Part shown: positions 31,856 through 45,300 of the stretch, piece after piece
How positions within the stretch are numbered: the stretch's first letter is position 1
How the letters are laid out: each line of letters begins with the position of its first letter
Assembly (NCBI GenBank): GCA_020650975.1
Contig: JAIPMN010000132.1
Coordinates: 1 to 51,838 of the forward strand
DNA from: Apostichopus californicus
Lineage: Eukaryota; Echinodermata; Holothuroidea; Aspidochirotida; Stichopodidae
Length of the DNA: 51,838 bases
Reading direction: 5' to 3'
Translations under genes and position numbers: made by a program
Notes under the pieces: generated by a model
What the model saw: the letters and a program-made list of their open reading frames with translations, nothing else
The model's database searches: none
Told to the model about the DNA's origin: nothing

Positions 31856-34800
31856 TTGACAAATTTACCTGCCATGACCTAAGGATTAGAAATATTTGTG
31901 TTTGTACCAGTCAGATGCCTTGCTATCATGAGGACTGTGAAACAAGTCTTTTCTAGCCAAGAAAAAATTCCTTTTTACTTTGAACATTTTAAAAACAGGA
32001 GAAAATAAAATGGAGATGATCATAGCTAAAGGTGGCATGTCTGTCTGCCCGAATGTTCTCCTATCTCAGGAAAAGTGCCAAAAAACATTAGGAGAACATC
32101 TTTGGGATATGTTATCAATCAGGATCTGGTTTTTGTTGCTTTCATGTTGAAGAGCATGAATGGTAAAGTACATGTGCTGCCAAGATTTAGGCCTCCCAGT
32201 GGGCCAAAAAAATATAGGCTCTGATAGCAAAAAATCTACATGGTCATGATATGGAAAATTGATTATGCCATGAATGGCTAACTTGTCAGCTATCCGGTGA
32301 TGGGTAGCATTTAGCTAGTGAGAACTTCTATCTAGACTTGGAGATGATATTACTTTTGTGATTTAGTGTGTAAGTCAATGGGGCTTTTAAAGGGCATATG
32401 CTACATTAAAGCTTTTATAATTTCATTATTTTATATATGGTCTTCAGTACTATCAAATAGATCTGTAATAGTGATTTGTTTTAATAACTTCAGTTTTGAA
32501 AACTCCCAAATTCAGAGATCTTTCTCAACTACACGTTTGCTGTATTTTTGTCGTGAGATATTTCATATTAATATTGATATGCTTCATCCTTGTTCTTGAA
32601 TTATTTTCTTACAAATTTGTAATTCTTCTCTCATAAAAGAAAATAAATTAATTATACAGTTATTTCAGTACTATTGTCTTAGAAGTGCATATTGGGCAAT
32701 TTTATCTTTTGAAGAGTATTCAATTTGGGTTGTATTCAGTATGATAAACCCTTCTTTAATCTACAATAAGGAAAAATAGCTTTTATGCTTTAATAATGTG
32801 AGTATGGTTTACAGAAATGTTTAATTTTCAAGAAAATAAAGTTGTGAAGTTATTCAATTTTTTTGTTTATGATAGCAAATTAACTGTGGGTAAAATGTAT
32901 GATTTATAAGCTTTTAAAATATCAAATAGCATTGTAAATTAGAAGTATATTATAATGGAGGAAATCAGATTTATTGTTCTACCTCCCGTGTACGTATCTC
33001 ATTCCATTGGCTAGGTAGAAATGGTTTGTCAACGTAATTGATTTGGATTAGTTCATTCAAACGTGGATCAAGGGGGATGGGGGAGTGGGGGGGTGGTCTG
33101 TACATGAAAGTCAGCTTCAACGACCCCAGGGCCACACTCCCCTCCTTCATGAAACCCCGGATCCTCCCCTTAATTTAATTTGCAACATACTTGTTCACAC
33201 AAAGACATCATTTGCCATAATTCAATCCAAAATTTGTCATGTATGATATAGCATTGGTGATGTAAGCTTTTTCAAAATATGAACTGTTTGATATCTTCTG
33301 TGTCATTTACAGAGCAAGCTATGAATCTTTAAAAAAAAAAATGGTGTCAGACTTTCTATTCTCTTAAAATGTATTTTTATGTGTTAATTAATGATTCGGT
33401 CATATATATAAGCAGATGCAGCGTTTCATTATCTGTAGAAGTTTGTTTAAAATAGCCCAGGGTTTGCTGTATTTTCAATACCAGGGATCGAGTTGTGTTT
33501 TGTGCACAATCTTGATATTTTCTGCAAAAATTTAATTCTCTCCCCTTTAAGTTGAATTTAGCAGCTGGTATGTCTACAGCTGGTATGTCTAGAATCATAC
33601 ATGGAAATGAATTTTAAGACCAAATGTCTGCATTTTACATCACATTTTGGTTAACATTTGTGGAATTTTCAGTCATTGTGTGTACATAAAATCCCTAGAA
33701 ATCCCATCAACCATTCGTTTGTTCTAAAATGTTCAAAATTGTACAGAACTCTATTAATACTCTAAGAAGTGATAACCTCAGAAGTTAGTCTACAGTCGTT
33801 AATTTGCATAAAAAAAAGTCTACTAAGCAAGTCTAATATTGGAGAAAAAAGCTGAGTTTTGGTATTGAGTGATTTTTTTTTTTTGGCAATTGGATGATGC
33901 ATTAGCAAGCTGATATGTGTAGAGGAATTCAAAGAAACCAGTTAATTCAACTGGGTTTTCTTGCCATGTTTTCTTATGAGAATATGTGTGAAACTGCAGG
34001 CCAAGTTTGCAAACTTATTTTCAGTTAAACCAGGTAGATTGGGTAAGTTTGCTTTATACCAAGCTCAGAAAGCTTCAATAGGTTTTTTTCCTTTAAGCTG
34101 TATTTTTTAGTCTTGCCATCAGCCCACTGTAATTAGTAGTAAGACTTGTGTTAAGGACTCAAGGACAACCTTTAAATGGAAAGCTTCCTTTGTTGATGGT
34201 ATTCTTAGCTAAGAGAAAATCAATGCTACATTGAATAGTTGAAGAAAACATCATTGTGCTTCTAAGTCCTCCTCCCATTGTGGGGCGGTTGATGATTAGG
34301 TGATCAATGAAATGGATCTAAGCCTTTACCAGCTGTGAATGAGCAGTAATGTTTCCCCTTTTACAATGTGACTCTCCTGTGATTTGATGAGAGAGAAACC
34401 AACCCAACTTGTCTGTCTCCTGTTTGATTCAGATTGTTGAGAAGACCTAAAGATATCAGAAATCAAGGTGAACTGATCACCGATGATATAAAACTACCGT
34501 CACTGGAATGGGGATGGAGGTGGGGGGGGGGGCTTGAACTGGTATAGGATTTCATAGACTAAAGGAACAGATGATTATTACTACTGGGGTCATTTGAGAG
34601 CCTTTTCGATTGTCATACTTTCTGTCAAAGAATCTGCTTTTATCAAATAAATAGTGGGCAGTCATGCACCAAAAAAAAACAATGCAAAACAAAAATGTAA
34701 TATTTACTGTTCTATTTTTATTATCTTTTTTTTTCATGTTTCAAAAAACAAGTTTATATCTCATTTTTTTTTTGTCTTTGGAATTGTCTTTTATTACATG

Positions 34801-37800
34801 TTTTATTGCAGAGCCTCGTTGCTCGTGCAACAAAGTTATAAACAGCTATCTGAGAAGCACAAAATAATTTTTTTTTATATAAATAATGAATCTGCTGCCA
34901 TCACTCGGCGAGTCAGAGCGTTAACTATACATCAACTAACACGTCTAAAATGTATTTACACAACAAGGCAATTAGTGTGCTGACAACAACAAAAATATAA
35001 ATAAATAAGGAAGCTAAAACATTGTATAAACAGCTCTTAGGCTTTTTCCAGGATGACGAGTGATTATAGCAGATAATAAGTATTTTTCGTTTTTCTTTTC
35101 TTTAATTCTTTCTATAAGCTATAACAGTCACCAAAATATTGTAAGTGTGACCTATACCATTCTGGGCATATTAAGTTTGTTAAAGCAATCAAACACAAGA
35201 AATATGAAATGATGTTATGGACCTTTTCCAACAGTTAATATACAAAGAAATACCTTACACAAATCTTTATTTCAGGGCTTGTATAAGATATATGAACTAT
35301 TATTTATGGCACCTGATTTTGATCATTCTTAAGTGGTAGATGATAGCTTAATTCCTTGTCAATAATGTACAAGGCTCGGACATATTACGCAAGACTGATT
35401 ACGTAGCATTTTAATGGGAAACATTTCACACCTACCAAATAAGGTATTGAAAAGGAGAACAAAACCATGCAAAGTGATCAGATTGCCACAAATATGCAAA
35501 GATACAGCAGGTTTTTGCACCACAGAATCTTTTAAGTGTTTTTACTGTTTAGTAATAAAATTATTATTTATAAATCCAAAAAACTACTATGCAAACTTCA
35601 AACCTTTAATTTATTTGGAATTGTTTTAACTTCCTACAGTCTGAAAAATTCCCTTACACACCATTACTTTAAAATTTGTGGGTGGGTAGAAATGACACAA
35701 CATGAATCTCGACAATAAAAACCTCTCCACTGTAAACGTCATGCCATGTGAAAGACAGCCAATGTTTTTTTTTTTTCAAACTCGAAGAAATAAAATATTC
35801 TTCTTCAAATGCCCAAGATATATATCCCTTACAAGGTACGACTGATGATAATGTAATAACTTTGCTAAGTTCCAAAATTTTTAAAGGAATGCAAAAGGTT
35901 GTGCTATTTAGTAATTGTAAAGAAAAACAAGATATTACATCATATCACACAAGACGGGTCATGTTAGTTACTTTATAACAGCTGACTGAACTGGATGTAC
36001 ATATTACACCTTGCATTTTAATAGAACAGTTCCAAGATAAATTTAATTTTGACATGTAACTTTCTGGTAAGTTGAGACGTCGCAACTCTTTTATATATTT
36101 AATATTTTCTACAATTCAGTTGATCTGACATCCATTTCAATTGCCCTGCTTATGTATCTACCAGTCAGTAATATTATCAAATATTCTAGAGTCAAAATCT
36201 GGTTGGTAATTAAACCAAAATTTTGACTTCTTTTCTTTTCCTTCTACTCCGAGAGTATATATTACACAGGTGTTATGTAGAATGATCAAAGTCATCTCTC
36301 TATTATAATTGAGAAAACTTAGGGAGAAATGGAACCTCTCATATGGTTAGTGACATAAAAAGTGTGAACATGCTCAAAGTTGACAGTAAAACAGAGAGGA
36401 CTTTGTGAAGCAACATAAACACATCTGATTGTAATATCTTCTTGGTAACAAGACCAAACATTACAGGGGGGGGGGAGACTTGTAACAACTAACTACTTCT
36501 GTGACACCACTATGACAGCAACTGTTATCATCAAAACAAAAAGCCTACTTTGAAAGAATATCTTAAAAGAACCACCAATCTTGTGCACTAGATAAAAACA
36601 TGTTTTCATGTGAATGCTATCACCATTTTAATGTATTTTGTGCTTAATGTCCACCATCCATTTGGCTGTATACCACTACCTCCAATAGCAACACTTACTG
36701 GGTTTTTTTCCCCTTCTATTCCAGCCCTAAGTCATGTTTATTATTATCTTTTTTTTAGCCGTGTCCAGTAGTAACAAGAATGGAGGTAACAGTTAGTTTA
36801 CTTCTTTGGCACAAATTATATAGCACTCACCCAAAGGTATAAGTAATACTCATAGAAAAGAAGAAAGATTTTGAAAGACCTCATGACGCCAAGAGTCCTG
36901 CCACTAAATAGAGCACGCATCATGAGAACATTGGCTTTGTTTGTGCTACCTCGTCGTATTGTTCAAGGCCCAAAGTGTGTAAGGCTGGTGAACCATCTTC
37001 AAAGTTAATAGAAACGTGTGACCACCAATGTGTCCACCCTATATGTAGCCTTACAAATTGCACCCCCTGCTTAATATGGAGATGCAAGCACTGCTTGGGA
37101 TGGCTCACTGATTGCTAAAAGGTATGTTGACCCTACAAGATATTTAAGAATATAGGTTGGATTACTACTAACCCCCCACATCCCCCCTCCCCCAGTGAGC
37201 TTAGCTAGTATTTTCTATTTGGAATTATTTCAAATGTCTGGAAAAGTTTTTTTTTCTGAAATATGACAAACGTACGGCCAACATCTTATATGATACAAAT
37301 GGAATACAAAAAAAATCTCCTTGTGTGCTGCACCAACTGAATGGGGGGAGAGAAAAAGGTCTGCTTCCCCACTGATCTTTTATGATGTGTTCACTAACAC
37401 GCTACAAAGTGATAAACATGTCGAGCACCTTTCATTCACCAAGCTATCAACCTGAGCCTCCTGAGGATCAAACCCTTGCAAAAATCTTACGAGTAAAACA
37501 AAATCTACCGACTGTAGAAGAAGGTACCCATATTAGTATATAGAAGAAAAAAATGAAAGAAAAAAAAACCAGGTATTGGTAGGTGGGTTTGGAACATACA
37601 AAACGACTGTGTGATAAGAATACCACCGATAAAAAAAAAACTTAATATATTCACAAATATGATACAATCTGTCGTGGCAAGCATATCTAGTCGGTACAAA
37701 AAAAAATGTTACAAAATGCAAAATGAATTGGACCAAACAGGCTGCACATGACAGGAATTTAAAAGTGTGGGACGTTGAAACGCAAACAAACAAAAATTGC

Positions 37801-38682
37801 ATTTAATGGATTGAATACTAACACAAGCGAATAGAAGGATAAGAGTTAAAGCTACTAAAAATTTAAGGTGTAACATGTTTTTGATAGGGTGCACAATTGA
37901 CTCTTTATTATAATTTAACAGGAATTTTTGCTTTCCTTTTTTGTTTGTTTGCTTGTTGTTGTTCTCCTTTTCGATAAAACACACTCCTACATGAGCATAT
38001 CAACGTTATAAACGGCTCTGAGCCTTAGTTCAAATATTTAAATGGACGTGATAAGAAACATTGCTGATAAAATAAAAGAACTGTCCATTTTAAAATTCCT
38101 ATGAGATTTTATCATTTTTAAAAATTTTCCACTCACACTGTGGCTATGAAATAGAACACAATCCCCTCCCCTCTATATGCTTATTACACTGAACACATGG
38201 CACATTTAATACTGTCACTCGACCTAGGCCTTCCGAACTTTGCAGGCACATTTTTGTGGTATTTGAAAACATACTTATTGTTAATTTGAAAATGTTCTGC
38301 ACAACTTGAACCACATGTACTTTAATAATTGGAGGATAAAATGCAAAGAACCAACTCTAGAAAGTGTCCACTTGTCAGCTTCGATAAAATGCAATAACCA
38401 ATTGATACAGAAAACCTATTCACAACTAATGAACCTAAACATGGCATATACATGACAAAGCATAATAGTTGAAATTTTACATGAAAGGCAATTAATCTCT
38501 TTGCAAGCCTTCTTACACATTATTTAAGTATTGAGTAGCCTGCCATTTGCACAAACAACTAAAGAAAAACTCATCGCACCAAGAGAAGGAAAAAAACGGG
38601 AAAAAAAATACAGGATTATGTTCCCGCGATGCATTGCAGTGGCATTGAAAGCCGCCATCCAACATTGGAACATATCTCGTAA
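31856..38682. other. AT-rich interval between genes B and C
   Basis: Genes B and C converge here. The part nearest gene C is probably its 3' UTR (candidate minus-strand AATAAA at 37904-37909). G runs occur at about 33070-33094, 34522-34532 and 36466-36475. No gene, RNA or clear transposon is recognised. Confidence 0.5.
37904..37909 (-). terminator. Candidate polyadenylation signal of gene C
   Basis: TTTATT on the plus strand (AATAAA on the gene strand) about 775 bp beyond the gene C stop. Other ATTAAA variants lie nearer, so the true site is unsure. Confidence 0.25.
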
Positions 38683-39376
38683 CTAGTTTTTAAGTTTAGT
38701 ACTGCACACAAAATTGCGTGGTAGGGAATACGAGTTCCTTCTCTGCGGTTCTTCGTCCTCCATTGCTGTTTGAACCACCACAGGTGGTGGATCGACTTGA
38801 GGCAAAGTGCTGGTGGATGCATCTCTCATGATAGCGGAACTTGAAACACAATGCCTTAGGGAAGACACAGATCTACTCACACACCGAGGGCAAGGGTTGA
38901 AGTTGGGTCCACTGAAAGGCACTTGAAGTCGACTTCCACTATGAAAATGGTTTGGTAGTCCTCCCCACTCTTTACTGCCCTGCTGCTGGAAGCAAGTCGG
39001 CTTCAGGTAAAGTTCCGACACCAGTCTGGCCGAGACGGCGTGGCCAGGCCGGGCAGGAGCTAGACTTGAACTCTGAACGACGGAGGAACAGCTGCAGCTC
39101 CGGCAAGATGTCAAGGGAGAACTCGGAGATGAACATGAAAGACACGGCGAGTCTGGACTCTCTGATGAGGAGTCTGTCGGTTCCAGCGTTTCTGCAACTT
39201 CTGCCGGAGGCAACTGCTCCTCCGTTGAGATAGTAACTGCAGTTGTCGGTGACCCTTCTGGAAACTGAGTGCCCGTGCTGGTGTTTGGCTGTAGCCTGGG
39301 CATCAAAGGTGCAATAATTTGGGCATACTGCATATAACAAGGTGGAGCACCAGAATCTGGCGGTGGCTGGTCAAAA
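38683..39376 (-). CDS. Gene C coding exon 5: cytosolic tail with second PPxY (residues 146-376)
   Basis: Acceptor ctaatttgtag. It opens SFDQPPPDSGAPPCYMQ, carries a Ser/Cys-rich middle (SPCLSCSS, SCRSCSCSS) that could be palmitoylated, then a CPRC pair, and ends VCSTKLKN with TAG at 38685-38683. Confidence 0.9.
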
Positions 39377-42300
39377 CTACAAATTAGAAAAGACAAAATA
39401 TGTCCATAAATATATACAAGTAAATGGTGATAGATCTATTATTTGTCTTCTCCAGTTCCATCTTACAATTTACGAAACAATGTGAAATACTGACCGGGCG
39501 GCGAAAAGACACCTGTTCAAGATTGTTTGTACACACACAAAAGGCTGAAAGTGATCTCAAGAATCTCTTACCTGCCAATCCTCCCAGTTGTCAAGACTCC
39601 TTGTATGTAGCATCCACATGTGTAAGGGGGTGGAGGGGTGTCAAAGGATGCCGTCTCCCCTATTTCTGCATACGTTGGCAACTTCACTGGGGGAACTGCA
39701 AAAGAAGGACAGCAAATTAGCATAATTGCTTTGCTTTTAACAGCTGAGCTACTGATTGTCAAGATGAAAAGAATCAAAATATTGGGTAAAAAGGATAGAA
39801 AAGCTCTTTGGACCTAAGATTGAAAGTGTACCTACATCCAAATCAACACAAAATTAAACACTTCATTTTCATACAGTCAATCAAGGGGCCTGGTGACAAG
39901 TGCCAGAAAAAGGTTTCCCCTGGTATGCCCTAGACTGGGGAAGAAAGGGGCAGTTACATTATTATGGTAAAAAGTCACACAAGGACTTGACGAGGAAAGA
40001 TGAATCGTGAAGCTTACACATCACGCACATGAACGACACATTGTTGCAGAATTAAAGCAGTAAAAGAAAATATACAAAACTAAAAGAAGTTACATGAAAC
40101 TTACTAGGTAAAATATCTGGGTACAGATCTGGAGGCCCGCACAATCCAGAACGGTTCCTGTACTGGTGGTGCTCTCTCCATGGACGGAGCTTCTTACGTT
40201 GCCACACACAAAAGCCGATTACAAACACAATCAAGAACCATACTAGCCAAAACCCTACAAAGTCAAAAGAAAATATGAAATAAATATTAGAATAGAAAGA
40301 AAAAAAACAACATCAAAAGATTGAATATTTGTAGCAAACATTATTAAGATTCCCTTTGCCTTTCGGTGAGGAATCACATATTATAATTTCAGCTATGAAG
40401 TTGAGACAACATTCTTTGTATCTAGGGCGTTTCCTATGGGATGGGGATGGATGTATCAATAGGCTGTTTATGCCTCCACATGTCACAGCAAAATCATGAC
40501 AAAAGAACTACTGCTTCCAGAAGTGACATTTAGCATGTTTGGTAACTAAACAATTGCCATGCAAACACAAAAAGCCTAAAAAGGTAAACCCAAATCAGCT
40601 TAATGCCAGAGTGAGGTCTTTCACCTTTTGTGACCTTTCACGCACTTTTTCTTTAAATAAACAGCAACTCACACTGCCAATTTCAAAAGGAATTTACCCT
40701 CAGAGTGTCCAAATGAATGGTTAATCATGCTTGGCAAAGCCTGAATGCATATTGCAACACACTTATTCTGTAATGGCCTTGAAAAACCAAGAACAAGTGG
40801 AAAGCTTACATCCATAATTGCACCATTTCTGGATATGCCATAATACTGCATTATCATGCACACATAATGGACAAAACTTGACTTCATATTGTGCAATAAA
40901 GTAAATTCCCCCTTGCCACCAAGCTGTAATACTGCATTACGCACACATATTGGTAAACTTAATTCCATATTATGCAATAACTAATCACACCATTTTCAGC
41001 AAGCCATAATTGGACGTCTCTAGCCTTACCCTACTCTTGGGGCCCTGTTTATAACCATTTGAAAACCTGCACTTAAAAGTAAGAACAAGTGGACACATAT
41101 TTTTTTCTCATGCCCCTGATAGAACTTTTCAGAACTTTGTGAAACTGGTTCATTATTGGAAATGGTAGTTCAAATTAGGTCAGGTCTGGATTTGTTTGCA
41201 ACAAGAGAATTGTACTAAGAATATATATAATAACTGTCATAGTTAACCACGGAAATTTCCATTGCTCTTTAAGCTGAATTAACTTAAAGCAAATTCAACC
41301 TTAAACTTTGAACCAAAACAACCAACAACTTACTGATGAAACAATACCCACAAGATCTAGCATCATTGCACAGGAATACATCAATCAATCAACTGATGAC
41401 CTAAAGATGGTTCTTGGTGGAAATACACAGAGGGATGATGAATCATCTATCATCCCCAATGGAACAAGTGAACAATAGGCCACACACTCACTGCATTGTG
41501 TAAGCACCACCACTGGGTAAACTGTGCATGGCAACAGCAAACAATAGCTGCAAGTGTGAACTGTGCTGGTACACAAACTGGGTTCCCTCAACATATGTCC
41601 AGATTCCTTACTCCTGTGCAGAATGCCACTCAGGTTACAATCAATTCCAGTAACAGCCTCAACAACATTCAAAGAGGAGGTCATAAATAATTTTTATATC
41701 AGTAACTAATATGGCAGGTTGATCTCTTTGTTTGTTACCTTCGCCAGGCACTTGGGGTCAACACAAAGGTCATATGGGGTGTTTTCTTCTTCCCAGCATT
41801 TAAAACTTTTCTTATCCAGGCTTCATATATTTTCTCTTTAGATCAGATTTCAAGGTCCTGAGCTCTGTACAAATGTAGGGAGGTAGGACTTGCAGCATTA
41901 TAGGCATTTGATAAACTTGTATGAAAATGGGAGTCTCACTGAAAATGTCTTTTTTTAGCTGTACATGAAAACTGTGTACCTGGTGACATGATTACAAGTT
42001 CATGGCATCAAAACAGCTTGGATAACTTGCACTGTATAAAATTGCTGACTTCATAACCAATACCACTGGAGGTAGGCAATTGTATGTCCCATGTGTACAG
42101 CATAGTACTCAAGGGAAAAACAATAAGACGAGAAACTCTTCAAACTCATTTTAAAGTTTACTTACACCAGAGTTCATAGTAGTACGTGCAGCATTCCTCA
42201 TTACCACAACAGTGGCCGACGTCACACACATATTCATCTCCGTCATCTGTTTTACAGTATTCCCTTCCCTATGGAAAAAACAAACAAAAATACAGATAGT

Positions 42301-45300
42301 TCTTGAAACAATCCACATATGAGGAAATGTAAAGCTTATTAAACTATTACAATTATTCTAATCAATGGGTATCCAACAATTCAAATAATATTGTAGATCA
42401 GCATAATAGATTGTTTGTTAATACAGGAAAGACTTTGATAACGTACTTAAATAAATTAACAAACTACAAGTGACGTTGAGTAAACGCCTAATTACAATTC
42501 AGTATGACATCTTGTACACATCCTTTCAGTAAATATTGTGGTCTGATCAACAAGAAGGGGGAGTGGTCTAAAACAGCTCTATCCAATCCAAACAAATCCT
42601 TATATAATGGACTCAATTGCTATACAATAACAGGGCCTAACACTTATGCTTCTATATTTAGAAAATTTTAACAGAATTGATGGTACTCGAAGCAGGAGTT
42701 CTAAATCAAGCTGTTTTTATTAACAGTGATCTGAGAAATAGACCAAATTTTGAACCTTTAAAACTGCTTACAAAATTTGAATACTTAAAATTGAGCTGCA
42801 AATAGCTTTTAATGTAACACATTTGTGGAGAGCAATTTTGTCAAATGTTGCATAATTTACTACATTAAGGATGAGAAAGGCCATTGACTTGACCAATAAC
42901 TTTGAAACGATTTTATCATTTTAACAATTTATTTGAATTTAATTGCGAGAGGAAGTATATTAAGGAAGTACCTATGTATGTACAGATGAAAGATGGGTGT
43001 ATTAAAAATATGATATCACCGTACTGTTTCTGCAGTACCGTGGGTGGTTCTCCGATCAAACAAAACATCAGTATAGTAGTATTACCTATTAATTTTACGC
43101 TACAATTAAATACACGACAAATTTCCAGTATCTGATAGTTTAAGACGATATCCAATAATTTGCAGAAAATACACAAAAGACAAAAAATTGTCGCTGTAAA
43201 CTCGGCAAATGACATAAAATGCAAACGAGTACAAAATTCAAGACATTCACCATGCATAACATCTGGCAGCTAGGAGCAAATACCAGAGAGGGACCAATAT
43301 TTCTAGGCACCTGTAGACATACCTAGCCCAATGGGGGGCTCTGCTGCGATTTACGTCATGAAACATTAGAACCGCATTTATACTATTTAAATTTAGGCAT
43401 TTTGCACACCCTTTGCCTCAGTGCGATACATCTCATGACAACGGGAGCTTAGTTGTTTGTCTCACCGGCAATCATTGTTTGAAGATAGCATGCAAACGTA
43501 TGATTACCATGACTGCTGTGACATCTTTGGTAATTAAGAGGGACATAGAAGTTGTACAGTGTACAGCTGCAACTACATACACAAGTTGCATTGCCTCATG
43601 TGGTCAAGTCCATGCATGTTGTTGCAATTTTTACTTTTTAACAACTTAAAAAGACTATAAATATTTCCAAATGTTATAAGTAAGACACATTGACGTGACC
43701 AGATTGCGAGAATAGATTTTCTACAAAATGTAATTTGAGAGTGTTAAAGTCTTCTTTGATGGACTTAATAACACTTCCCTGATGGCCTTGTTTTACTTCC
43801 TGCCACAGGGCTATATATAAGAGCCTGGAAGACAACATGCCCCTGATCTAGGTACTGAGAGCAGCTCTCTTGTTAGCATTCCAGCAACAACATCATAGCA
43901 TCCAGTCTTAGGTCAGCCTTTTTAGGTACATTACTCAGAGAGACTATGTTACAGACTTTATGGGAGAACTGTTTATAAATCCTTTGCTTACCATATCACA
44001 GGCACACAATGATGTACCTCCTCCTCTCCTAACAAACTTGACAGATGAATCCTTGAGAAGAGATACTAAGCCAGCAACTAAACCTAATGAAGAGACCAAC
44101 TTCCAACATCCCCACGAGCAACAATTTAACAAGCAACCTTACTCACTCACATTAGTGGTCAGCAACAGAGTAAGAACATGTTTTCACTACTTTGCGTGTC
44201 CCAACTGGTTTTATTTTAATAATAGCACAATGGTAATTGATGCTGGTAGGTCAATATACTTATCCAGGGTAGCTCAATTGATGGTGACCTAATGTTACAT
44301 AATAGCTGAACAACAACTTTGTTATGCTGTATGCTATTCACTGGTGACCAAATTGGGTGCATGGAGAAAATCGCCATGTATGTATGTATGCTTGGCGACA
44401 CATTGAAGATTCACTGACTGCTTCTTGTTGTCATTTTGTTGTTGTATTAATACCCAGAATGCAGTCAGTTGAAAAACAATTTGATTATGATAACTGCAAC
44501 ACTGTGGAGATCTTTATTCATGTGCTATATATTGCTTGTAAAGTATTAACCAATGAAGATAAATAATATTAAATATCATATCAAACCAGATTTTGCAGTC
44601 TAGGCCAAAGCACATAGCAAGTTGGACATCACAGCTTTAAACCTAAATGCACTCATCAAAATGTGACTGCAAATTATTACTATTCCAACTGTGTGGAATA
44701 CCTGTGAACCTGTCCAAAGTTTCTTCTGTTTCACATATCTAATAGCCTACAGGTATGTACATGTAATCAATTCCTACCAAATTTTCATTAAGTTTCTCCT
44801 TCAATCAAATCCTTTACAGAGGTACCAGAGTTCCCAAATTTTACTTTGATAATCAAAAATGATTCCAAAATTAATCCATTCAAAGTAATCTGTGCCAGAG
44901 AAATTCTCTCCTTGGTTGGTTAACATACAAAGTTGGATTTCCAGTACTATGGAATACATCTGAATATAATATATACTCCAGATGTGAGGGAGGGTCAAAT
45001 CAAGTTCACACCTGTCTATTCTTGGAAAGGGTAAAAAAAATTGAGGGTTTGTCACTTTAAACTTACAAAGTTTACATCTAACTAATTAGATTTAGTTGTC
45101 ATCAATCCAAATATTTATCCAAAATATAATAAATCATAACTACACAGAGAATCATTTTTAGATAATTTTATATGGAAAGAGTACGTAGAGGGAAGCGGTC
45201 TCAAATGATTTGGAAGGGACCTGGATGTTATATAAAAGGAAGGCAGCACTGAAAGGTACCACCACTCCGCTAGGATGTGTATTTAAGCAAAAATGAAAAC

